Of a DNA stretch of 64,000 nucleotides, positions 23,294 through 34,710 are shown in pieces; position 1 is the stretch's first letter; every line of letters starts with the position of its first letter. Location: contig MU400512.1 in NCBI GenBank assembly GCA_022578965.1, positions 248,001 to 312,000 of the forward strand. The letters are read 5' to 3'. The translations under genes were made by a program, and so were the position numbers. The notes beneath the pieces were generated by a model. It saw only the letters and a program-made list of their open reading frames with translations. It had not been told where the DNA came from and did no database searches. Source of the stretch: Xylaria sp. FL1777 (taxonomy: Eukaryota > Ascomycota > Sordariomycetes > Xylariales > Xylariaceae).

Positions 23294-24381
23294 GTGGTCG
23301 GATACATGGGCACATAGGATCACTCTTACGAGCGTAGAGCGTGGCTGAAAATGGGAAAGGGGGAAGGGGGAAAAGGGGGGGTTGAAGTAATGTGCAAAAC
23401 TGACATGGTCTCTGTGGACTTAGGCGTGTGGTTTATATATCTCGGTGGCTCGCGGTGTAGTCAATCATAATTTAGGGACCGATCTCATACAGCTTATCTA
23501 ATTCTTACCCTAAGTCCCAAACCTGAAGTGTGAGATGATGGTATAGCTGTAAAGCCAGCTACCAAGCAATATTTCTGTAATATCACCTGCCCAATTGAAT
23601 AACATTAGACACTTACGAGATCACTATATACCGTGCAACCAGAAATTCACAGATTGGTTTGGTTGAGTCCTATGACTCATCTAAGAACTTGCCCTGTTTC
23701 ATTTTCGAAGCCATGTACATACGTATACTACATACATGTAGTTATGTTGATATAATGGTGATTCATGCTCGTCCAGAGAGACATGCCAAATGAGGAAAAT
23801 ACTAGCTATTGTAGAAAGCAGAGATTGTCCATCCATCCATCTAGTAAACACGTTCACAATGTTGTTGTAATGCTACGATGCCAATGATCAATGCAAAGCA
23901 AAAAAGCAGCAACCCTTAGAAACTCCATAACTCCGTTCATATCTCCGGCATGATACAAGAGAGGCCCGGTTAGGGCAGATGGTGGTATAGACAAGATTCA
24001 AAAAATGACAAGAATGGTTTTTGCCAGCCAACTCCTATTCCTCTTACAACCTCTCGTCTTCCCTTGCCATGATGCTGCTTTTTCCATGCCGGTAATGCGT
24101 CTTCGTACGTGTCAATTCTTCTTCTATGATCGACCATCATTTTCCGTCCTTGCTATACTTCAGACATCGGCGAAAATGGTCCAGCGATGGAGGAATGCGA
24201 TTGGATAGACATCCAAGATCATGATTTTCATGGCCTAGGCGCCAACATAGCTCGTGAATGGAATCGAGTATTTCGCCAACTCATCTCTTTCTAACTTTAA
24301 ATTCCAGACTGCTAGTGTCGTGTCCACTCACTTGACGGGGGCGTCAAGATTGTTCTGATGACTAAGAAGGGTTGGTTCATT
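23294..24381. other. Intergenic between convergent genes
   Basis: Downstream of the GPR1-like gene and of the CCCH gene (tail to tail). It contains a G-rich run near 23355-23380. No gene seen. Confidence 0.6.
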
Positions 24382-26538
24382 TCAACGGCCACCGACACTA
24401 TCCACAACTCTTGAGGAACCGTCATCTTTTTTCCCACCGACAGAAACTGTACTGGCGTAACTGGGACCCCAAGACCCCATGATAGTACCAACGCCGGAGG
24501 TTCGCTTCCTAGCCCGTATGGTGCTGTCTCTTTCGCCATCTTCATCCATCTTGAAAACGAATTCTCCATCTTCCTCGCCAATAGGTGTCGTGTATCGTGC
24601 GCTGGAACTGATGGAACCACTACTAACATGTCGCTCGCCATTCCGTCCGCTCGGTCTTGGGATATGCGTGTGGGGGTGCAACAAGGGCGATTCGCCTCCG
24701 CTTCCGTTCCCGTCAATGCGGGTGCGCTGTAGCTGATCACTGAGCCCCTCGAGGCTACCAGATCGGCTAGCAACACGTGATCTCATCACATCGACACTCA
24801 GGCTCGACTGGCGCAGAGGACTCCCGATATGTCCAAAAGCCCCAGCACTCGCCCCTACAGCATGCTTTTTGGCCTCCTGCTCCTCGTGTTGGCGCTGGAA
24901 CAAGGGACCCCAGCGACTCGGGCTTGATGCGAGGGGACTACCAAATTTAGAGGTCGAATCTGCGTTGGGTGTCCCAGTTCCACTGATGCCGATAATACTA
25001 GGAGACGAACCATTTCCTCTATGACCATTCATTTCATCATCGGCAGCACGAGAACCACGACGAGCTTTCTCGGCTGGCGTCAAAAGGTCCTTCAGATTGT
25101 CGGGCACATAATCTTCCTCTGAGAAGGGAAACTCAGACTCCCAATCCCGGTCAATCGCACTAGAGATCACGCGAGGGGCGCTGCTGCTGAGTACTTTGGG
25201 CCTAGCATAGCGGCTCGAGTGCATCTGCCTCCGGCCGAAGTATTCATCGGAGGGCTGAGTTGGCGGCGAGGAGCCAGTAACGGTTGAAGAAAGGCGGTCA
25301 TTGCTGCCAAATGCAGAATGGTGCAGCAACTTGAGGGCTTCGGAGGTGCGCGAGTCCTTCGCGGCATTCAGTGACGGGGACGGTGAATCGAGGCCGAATT
25401 GGGAGGGTACAGAAGAGGGCCACGGTCCAGCGGGGAACCTGGCTGCGTTGGAAATGCCGTTGGAATCGAACGAGGCGGGTAAGGGTGCATCGAGCACAGA
25501 GAGACCTCCAGCAGCAACTGGTGACAAGCCCAAGCCTAGCCGCGTTGGATCTTCATCACGAGGGGAGCCATAGCCAGAGCTTGTGTGAGAATAGGTGGTA
25601 TCAATCACGGGTACGTTCTCGAAACTGGGGCGGCGGTCGATGGTCTGAAAGGAATCGCTGGGTGGAATAGGGTAACCGTAAGGGCTATAGGGAGCCGCGG
25701 CATCGGCGCGCATAAAGGAATTGGTGAGGGCGCTATTCGAGTTGTTGTAGGCGGTGGGGTTGATGCGATTGCCTATGTGAAGCGGCTGTCCTATGGAAAT
25801 ACCATTCTTGCTATAATTGATGCGTCGGCCATCGGCGAGAACATGGACGTTGGCACATTTCGGACCGAATTTACAATTGCCCTGTGTTTTGTCACACCAA
25901 CATTAGCATAATCAACACCATGTCTCATCTGAGCTCCGTCGCCGGCGCACGGCCACTACTTTGCTGTGCTACACGAAAACGAGGAATGCAGTCGAGGACA
26001 AGGACCGAGGGCGAGGGCGAGGGCGAAGGCAAAAATGAGAAACAGGGGACAGGGACCAGGATAGGAGCAGGCACAGGGACGGGGTTGGAGTGGGAAGCCC
26101 AAGACAGAGAGACGGAGGCAGAGAGGGGCGAGGGAATCACGGAAAAGAGGGGGGCAGATGGGAAGTTGCCGTGAGCGAGTGTTTGAAGTCGCATACCTTG
26201 GCAAAGTACTTGCACACGGTTTCTGAGGCGGCACCAAGATCGTGGCTGAAGGGGCAAGCCGAACCAGCCTGACAGGCGCCTTGACGGAAGAACTTGCAGG
26301 GAACGTGAGAAGTGTCTGCAATTGAGGCGCGCCGACGATTAGCATGGGACCACATTGGGGACGTAGAACATGTCTCTACTCTCGGGCGGCGAGACGTACT
26401 CGGGGGGCTGCGTGGGCCGTCGAAGCGACCGTGAGCTGGGCCAGAGGCGGGAGGAGGAGCTGCTGCTGCTGCTGCTGCGGCACCACCTTGCGAGGGAATA
26501 TTGAGGCTGCCCGACCTCATGTGGCGGTAATCACCCAT
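24382..26538 (-). CDS. Tandem CCCH zinc-finger protein (Lee1-like)
   Basis: Probable RNA-binding regulator. Exons 26538-26400, 26315-26197 and 25881-24382 give 585 aa. Intron 1 has GTACGT, GCTAATC and TTGCAG; its removal yields RSPPNTSHVPCKFF, in phase. Intron 2 (315 bp) splits the second finger between Cys81 and Cys89. Finger 1 is C53-x7-C61-x5-C67-x3-H71 and finger 2 is C81-x7-C89-x5-C95-x3-H99. The remaining about 480 residues are Ser/Pro/Gly-rich and disordered, with several basic-Ser sites that may be phosphorylated. I choose ATG 26538 (GDYRHMRSGS), which matches the conserved fungal N-terminus. An in-frame ATG at 26763 would add 75 low-complexity residues. An Ala run (8 residues) precedes the fingers. 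Confidence 0.88.
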
Positions 26539-26917
26539 TGTAGCTGTGGACGGGCTGCTCGGAGGAGAGGCTGCGCGGTCGAACCGCAGTGGCGACGAGG
26601 GAGACAGCGAGTGTGGTTGCGGGTGTTGCGACGGCGGGCGTCGTGGCGATAGGTGCGAGGAGTGAACGTGGAGGTGAGAGTCGAGATAACGGCGGCGGCG
26701 GCGGCGGGTGTGAAGGAGGAGGGTCGACGAAGGAGGGGCCGTCGGCGCAGCGGTAGAGAGCATTGGTTGGGGTTGGGTGCTGGCTTGCGCCCACTGCTTT
26801 TCGCCTGTCGTCTCGGGTGACTTATCGCTTTATCTCTTATCGCAGCTGAGCAGGTACCTACACTGTACTGCTGCAGCGTGCTGCTTCTGCTGCAGGTGCG
26901 CTGCGCTGCGGCCTACC

Positions 26918-26927
26918 TACCTAGGTA
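26918..26927. repeat. TACCTAGGTA palindrome (copy 2 of 6)
   Basis: Embedded in a run of TACC units upstream of the CCCH gene. Confidence 0.9.
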
Positions 26928-29285
26928 CCTAGCAAATAGCACTCCGTGCGGAGTAGGTGTCTAAGCGGGGAACTTTTGAGGAACTTTTGAGGAACCTGGG
27001 CTCGTGGTAGACTTAAGCCTGTAGCTGACCTCGACGTGTAGTAGAGGCAGTGTACTGTGCTAGGGTACCAGTAACCCCCAACCCCCAGATTAGTAGGTAA
27101 GTTACGGCGGCAAGGTCCTTCTGCACAGCTGCACAGGACCAGAAAACGTAGGTACTGGTAAACCTGCAGGCAACCTCAGTGATAGGTAGGTCTCGTGGTG
27201 AAAGTTGCGAGGGGTGTATTCGACAAGAGAATGGCAGTGTTTTTCAGGAAGGCAAGTTGGCTAAATCCGTTAACTATATATTGGCATCGCTAGCATCTGG
27301 GAGTAGCGTGGGCCAGATATAGGTTGGTGAGAATCTTTCACCGAGTCCTCATCTATTGTTCGTCTGACTAACATATGTAGACTTTCGCCGTGGGCAAGAT
27401 CCACGAGACTCGCAGGCAATTGCAGTGATTGGAGAAAAGCCCCAGTCTCTTTACCAGTGACAAGCAAGTAATGGTAGTAGCCGCTCATGAAGGGGTTCTA
27501 ACCAATGACCAACTCCTGGCTATTAGTTTTGGTGACAAGTTGTCAAGGGTTAAAGTAGGATTATTATGAGGTGAATGAAAGTTAAATAAATACGTCAAGG
27601 GGATAAGGTATGGAGGCTACAGTATTTGGCGGATATCGTTCCCTTTTGTCAGATACTACCTGGTGGATAACAAGTGTGGCGGATCAAGAATATCAAAGGA
27701 TCCCAGGTTAGACGCTCAACCAGGGGCAAATCGGGGTAATGTAGGTCTCTGCAGGTTTTGTGATGGAGGGAAGGGAAAGAGACTATGACGGAGACGCGGA
27801 CGGGGACGGGAGTGCGTATCTTGTCTGTGAACAGGATACCTCCTCCCCTCACGCGCGTCAATTACACACTGGTATAACTGGGGGGCACAGAGGTCACTTT
27901 TGCATTTGGACGATTCCCTATACGAGCCAGGTGCTTGGTTTGAGACTAAGACGCGCAACAAGGCGGGCCGAGTGCATCTAAGATGCCCGAAGTGGAAACT
28001 GATCGGACGGCCTGGTGTGGGAGGGTGAGTTGGGAAGGGTTGTCGACAGGAAAAGTGGCATTCTACCTGACACGCCTGGAGGGTGAAGGGTGAATGGTGA
28101 AGGGTTTGCGAAGTGAAAAGGCAGAAACGTGAAGGTTACCTCTGCCCCTAAAGTGGCAGCCTGTCATTCCTCATTCGCCTGGCTTCACCGAGATGCCTCA
28201 ATGAGTAACCCGGTATATTGTCCCTGTTACTACGCGTAACACGGCGCTAACATGGGCTGGCTTGACTATGTACTTCCTGTGCTCGACATCGGAGGGGCTG
28301 TGTGAGAAGTGATAAAGGTACTAAAATGAGTGAGTATATAGGGATGCAGTCAGACACCGTTTTCTTGTTGTATTCTGCTGGGGAGTGACAGGCAGGGAGT
28401 TGGTCGGTGGTTTAAGTCCCAAGTTAGGTTGGTGCAGGCGGTGCAGGTGGTGTATGCGGCATCTTCAACGTCAAAACTGAGTCCTGGAACGTTGCACTAG
28501 CTTAACACTGCTTCTGGCTCCTCATGTAGGGCTCTCAAACCCAAGCAGCTCTATTGTCCACGACTGCTTGATTTTCCTGGTTTCTTAGGCAGGATACATG
28601 GTTACGGTTTGGCTGGAATCAGGCTAGAAAGAGCTTGGCTCTTGTATGACATAATGTGAGGCCCGCTCCGCAATATGGAAAACAGTACCGTCCTCACATC
28701 AAGGATGCTCAATACTACAATACAATATAAATGATCGCCTACGTCAACGGGGCAGCTTTCGGTGCCCTCGGGAATTTACTTTGTTCTTGGACGGATGACC
28801 CTGGCAACAGCACCACAAACACCATCTTTGCTGTGTGGACGGCCGGTCATATGCATGTGGGCTGGTGGCACTTTGGGCGCCATGTAACCTTAAGTATGGA
28901 GGGCGTTGATCTTAGAGCTTCTTGCACAATGAGTAGTTAATAGTTGTGTATGGTGTACCTTCAAGTTCTTGATATCCAACCACCCTCTTTATTTGATGAG
29001 CCTGGGTGCCCTTCCGCCGCGGACTGTTATTCTTCTGGGCATCCGTTATGGTCGCTCCAAGACGCAATCCTCTTCAAGAAAACGCAAGGAAGGCGGAAGG
29101 CGGAATGCGATTGCTAAGATGGCTCAGGCTATCCGTTGCAACCCGATCCTCACTGTGGACGAATCCGATCCACAGTACAGGGGGCCATCTATCACCACAA
29201 CCGAAGTGTAGCTCTGGAGTCCCGCTCTTTAGTGTCATAAGTTACCTTGACTGTCGGTAGCTAGATACATACTGCGTTAGGTACT

Positions 29286-29295
29286 TACCTAGGTA
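29286..29295. repeat. TACCTAGGTA palindrome (copy 3 of 6)
   Basis: Perfect palindrome, non-coding, followed by AGGTAC. Confidence 0.9.
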
Positions 29296-31162
29296 GGTAC
29301 TGTAGGTCTTTAGTCGTGGTGAACTTCTCGGTGACAGCCTCGGTTGTACCACAAAATCAAATGACAAATTGGGATCTCGACCGAAGCGGTCCAACTGCCC
29401 TGTCTAAAGAGTTACGGTACAGGTACTTCTTAGGCAGCTGTGATATGCGGGCCCTTCACACGGGTGGCATCGGAAGAGGCTATGATGTTATGCAAATTCT
29501 ACCCATCTACCTACTTTATTGCTCACCCTGTGTTCTTACTATATATTCCCTATATATGTACCTATATGCATCTCTGACCTTGTGTTGTGGTGTTATAACT
29601 TCTTGTAGTCCGGGTTTTGGGCACAGACTTATAAGATCTGGGTTAGGTGATCCATCTGTCCAATACAACGCGAACCTGACGATCATCGTTCACGATCGAG
29701 CCTAGTTCGCAGCACCCAATTAGAACAACACGATCTATTTCAAGCAATTTGTTTCCGGGGGAAGAATGTCGATAGCCGCTCTGAATGGCTGAGTGAAGAA
29801 TAGTACCGTACTACATCACCAACCAATGGATAAGAGAACGATATGCGTAGTTCGACGGAAGGAGAAATAACCTTGAAATGTGGGGAGGGGGCCAGTTAAA
29901 TTCGCATCGTGGAAGACGTTTTGCTCAGGTCAGCACAAGAGCCAAGCGTACGCCCAAGTATCATGCCATACTGAGTAAGCATCGGTCGGTGAAAACACCG
30001 GTAAGGGACTGCAACATCCCATCTCGCTAGTTGTGAGCCGAGGGTTGTGATATCTGACAGGTCTATAATTGACAAGGAAATGTACACAATACTTTTAGCC
30101 GGATACGACAGTAACGAGAACACAGGCAATACATGCACAGTAGGGGCAAGTATCACACACCCGAATAATAGAATGGCATCGCAGAGGGAAGAAGCATTCA
30201 TGAGACATCTGAGAAATTGCAACAGAGATACCGAGATGCCAAAGTTAAACATTAACGGGAATTCCGCCTGCTAGGTAGGGACTCGAGCGAAATTAACGGT
30301 AGTTTAAACTGTTTGCGCTACCCCCACGAACGCGATCATGGGGACGGATTGGAACAGCTGAGCTTACCCCTGTCCGAAAATGTAGTCGACTATTGTGATG
30401 CACTCCGACGAATCGAGCAATGGGAGGCTGAGGTAAGCGCTTCGTCTGCCTTCAAAACAACTTCATTTGATATTGAGTTCACAGAAGAATGTCGTTCTTG
30501 GTGTGCTCGTCGTTACATTGAGATTAAGATCCTATCTGTACAAAAGGCAGATAAGGGTGGTCTAATAAACCACCTAGGTCAACCTAGTCAAGGGTTTGTG
30601 TGGGTGGCGTAACAAACTCTGGCAGCTTATTAGAGGAGCCGTTCCTGTTTAATATCGATGCAGCTATCCATTCCTCATCATTCCGATCACTCCTGGCGAC
30701 GTGCCCTTTAAACAAAAGTGAGGGTTTGGAGGGCGAACTAAGGAGTCCATACTTAGGAAACTAAGCATACCATGGGTTGAGGGTGTGGTGGAGTTGTGGC
30801 AGTCAGTTGGAGGCTCAGCGGGACATTTATCGCAAATGGTTGCTTCAATAGTACCCAGTAGTGTCGTGTTGTGGGGGGTATCACACATCTCCCAATATTT
30901 AGGTTAGGATTTTGTATAGTTATGTAAACCTCGGGTAGTGCGGACCTGCCGCGCTCTTTAATATCTTTTGTCAAATGCAAGGAACAAAAGACACCTATAT
31001 AGATATCCAACCTATATATATACAGCCAATGTATGCAGTGGTGTGTATCTTATCTAGAAGATACAACCTTGGAATAATCTGTGCAGTTTAATTAGGATGG
31101 TGTAGGTAGGTATACTCAGGTTACTTTATCGTGATTATGGGCCTACCTACATGTACATACCT

Positions 31163-31172
31163 TACCTAGGTA
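31163..31172. repeat. TACCTAGGTA palindrome (copy 4 of 6)
   Basis: Perfect palindrome, preceded by CTACCTACATGTACATAC. Confidence 0.9.
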
Positions 31173-31371
31173 GTCCCCGCATCAATGCATCCATAACACT
31201 CTGGGCTATTTAGGGCAGCTAGCGCTAACTCCCACACCACGTTCAGTCCCTTTTAGGAAAGGCTGATAGCTTTTATGCTCGGTTTGACTGGTCCATGCCG
31301 CACCCTACGCAGTAGACAAGTGCTCCCCTCAGTACCGGTACTTCTCGTGTGTCGGTAACCTGTCTCCTATG

Positions 31372-31381
31372 TACCTAGGTA
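31372..31381. repeat. TACCTAGGTA palindrome (copy 5 of 6)
   Basis: Perfect palindrome, about 200 bp from copy 4. Confidence 0.9.
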
Positions 31382-34300
31382 CCGTACTTGAGATACGGCA
31401 TCCACTTCAATCTCTAGTCAACCTATCACTACTCCACTCTTCGCCTCTTCACACCACACGTCCTCTCTCAAAACACTCACTCCTTCGTCCGTTAGACGGT
31501 CCACATCAGACCCATGATCGTCTGTCACCAGACTCGCAATCGAGGTCGCAGTGTGAGATGGCGTGAAAATGACGGGAGATGTACCGGTAGTCTCATGTCG
31601 GTAGCCAAGTCAAGTCTCAATCGCCGGGTTGACCCCCGGCACTCCTCGTGTCGGCTCCCTGCATCCTCCAGAACTGGTCGTCTGAAGGTGCCAATAACAT
31701 CATGCGCAGCAGATCGCATATAAAGCAACGTGAAGAACCTCTATGTATCTATATCATTATTTGGACCCTGTCCATTTGACCCATTTGGTCTATCTAGCGT
31801 GCGTCTGGATTTGCCCCTTCCTCCCATTAGAGCCCGTGACATTCTCATTCGTTAAGTCTTAGTGCGTTCATTAACTTAGTTTAGAGCAGTACCGAATCTT
31901 GATACAGAAACACAACCATTTCTCAATGCGATAAATTCACTGCGTTGCTGTAGGCATACGGTAGCCCTATACCAAATCCATGGATCATCTTGCACTAGCA
32001 AGACGAGGTGGTTGCTCAGCTTGAAAGCGAACCAGACGCGAGAGCTTTACGAAACCCCCAGTAGGCCGGTGCAGAAGCCGGTGTATCATTCTCGTCCATC
32101 TAACTATCTTAGTGTTTCGGTCTAAGCGTCGACCGTTGAGACAAGAGCCTCGCCACGCTGCTGACGCACATCCGCAAGCCAGTGCTTTCTTCAATGACTG
32201 TAACATCTTTTGCAGCCTTTCTGAATAACCAACTCCACTCACATCTTGCCGAAAGGGTCGTCTTGCAGCTCTTTCAAAGTCTTCTGATCCAACCAACCTC
32301 TCCCAGACGCTAGGAGCCGACCATCGTCTTACCATTTAGCAATCAGGTACTCCTTACCAACTGGAAATAGCTCTGAATTAGCCTTCCTTACTTTGCCGAC
32401 TAATCCACGTATGAACTTTCAGAATCACATCTGTATATTTTAAAACACATTTCAGCTCGAAAAACACTGACGCGACGAGATACGCTGTTTCGTAAATCGA
32501 CCAAGTAAAAGCGTGGTACGTATATAGCATAAGTCTAAACCCTTTCCTTGAATGTGTGGCATCTCCAGACGTCTAACGTCACGATATTCGGAAAAGCCCT
32601 ATGTTCGATTATCTTAAAATATCACCATGGGCATTTTGCCGCTCGGGTATAGATTTCTAAAAGCCACGTTTCTATACTTATTCTCGAATAAGAGACGCAA
32701 TGGCGTCTACTCTTTTCAACACGAGATGAACGTATCGCCAGTAGTCGCACGCCACAGCGCACATTTCGGTTCCTTTTTCGTTCTCAAAATCACAGGCTGC
32801 CCTACACACCCTCGATTCTCAATAGCGTCTTGCCTGAACACCATCAACACAAAGTGATTATACCTATCACCTCCTGTCTCGTTATCTTTGGTAAGAGTGT
32901 CACCGTTAGATAATAATAAAGATCGCTAGGATGGCTCACAATTGGCGCTAAGGTATTGTATACAAGTTGCTCAGTTTTACTGAGTGAGAGCCAGCAAGTC
33001 ATGATCACATATCTCCGACAAGTTCATGGGTTTGAATATCGGTGTATTTGTCACCATATATGTCTACTACCAAGGGATTCGTGTGTGGGTTTCCTGTCTG
33101 AAGTAGTCTTAGTTCCAACCGCTACTATATCTCATGACTACCGTCTCCCTGCGTTTGGATAGCCTGACGCCCATGCCACACATTCACCGTTCTCAGTGGC
33201 ATTCAAAGGGTCTGGATCTTCGAAGTCACAACCTGACACTAACGGTAAATATTCTCAATTCTATCCGCTCTTCACACTCACTGCCCGTTCTCTTCGCCTC
33301 CACCAACAATGATCTGAGTCGCTTGTACCCATGCCACTCGTCTGCCGTACCCCACAGTATGGCTTCATGCGGGCTTCATGCGGGCTTGCCTGCAACCTAC
33401 TTACGCAAGCACCCACTCTGCCACCCTAGTTTATGTAACCCAGCCACATTTCGCCCACTCTCGTAATCTTGAGAATCATTGACAGCCCACAGTCTTTGTC
33501 GCATCGTGGACACTTCCCGTATAATTCGGCTCTCTAGTTTACCGCGACATACCAGCAGGGAACAAGCAGGTGGCTAGAATACTATGTCAACTTCAAAGGC
33601 ATGGATCCACAAGCTATCGCGGAATTACCACTTCATACATACTCAGTATGACCTGCAGGTGTGACCACCTTGATCTGTTAAGCGCGACTGAACCAGGGAA
33701 CAGAATTTAAGCCCCTTAAACGTGGGCGTCTTCGAATAACACAATGAAATCGATCCTCTTTTATGACATCATCAGTTTATGCTCATTCGCCAAGAGCGGA
33801 GAGGGGCAGGTATCGCTGGTAAGTGAACAGCTCTTTGGAGTTTCTTGATAGATTGGTGCTGAGAAGCTGGACTTTAGACGCTTATAGCTCTAATACTAAG
33901 TGCACCGCACGGAAGGAAGCTATGACTATTCCACAGGGAACCGTCTCATGGCTATGATCGAACAGGTGTTATTACTCATGAAACTTGGCTTCGACATTCG
34001 TCTTCTTCCACTTCCACCAGGTAAAAAAGTTTCACTGCTTTACTTGATATCGCGTACCCGGTTAAATGCCAGCACTTTACAACTAAGGACCTGAATCCTG
34101 TTCTTTGATAAACTTCATTTACAAAAAAAAAACAAGGATATTCATGCATCTAGTCCCTTTTCTTCCGACAACCAGTACTAGGTAAATAATTAAACGAGCC
34201 CCCTGAAGAATGCACAATTTGCATACTGAAATATAATGCCACCAATCAACAATCAATTGGGGTGAAGAGGGAGAAGAAGAGAAAGAGGAAGAAGAAAATA

Positions 34301-34654
34301 ATATTACGGAACACACATACGTACGCGTTGCACACATGATATAGGCTGCTGCGCCCCACCCTCACGTTCGCGGCCGGCCATGTGATCTTCCCGGTGCGGA
34401 AAGTTGGGTGTGGTGGGATGCGGTTCGGTTGGGAGATGAAAAGGGGAGTGCAAGAGAGTGGAGGGTTGTGATCCCGGATCCGTCGGTAACACCCGGCGCG
34501 TGATGGGATACCAATCCTACACTGCAACCTCTCTCCCTAGATAGGGTGGTGCCCTTATACCTGATCTGACTTGGCTTAATCTGTCTTGGAGGGCATTCCC
34601 GTTTGTGGCGTTTGGGGTCTGGATACGTGAGTCATGGGTGTGGCGGAGTGCTAC

Positions 34655-34710
34655 CTCCTACCTACATACCTAACCTACCCAACCTACCTTACCTGCCTTA
34701 CCTACTTAAC
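34655..34710. repeat. Degenerate (TACC)n microsatellite
   Basis: About 55 bp of CCTAC/CCTAA/CCTTA variants on the plus strand. Confidence 0.8.

Noticed and set aside
26539..26763. N-terminal extension of the CCCH protein from an ATG at 26763
   Set aside because: The added 75 residues are low-complexity Pro/Ser/Arg sequence; GDYRHMRSGS at 26538 fits the conserved fungal start better. The extension remains possible.
29316..30252. Frames of 118-129 codons on both strands
   Set aside because: Hydrophobic or random composition, no splice context, and they sit in repeat-rich DNA.
31985..32335. 116-codon minus-strand frame
   Set aside because: Arg-rich random-looking composition; no homologous motif recognised.
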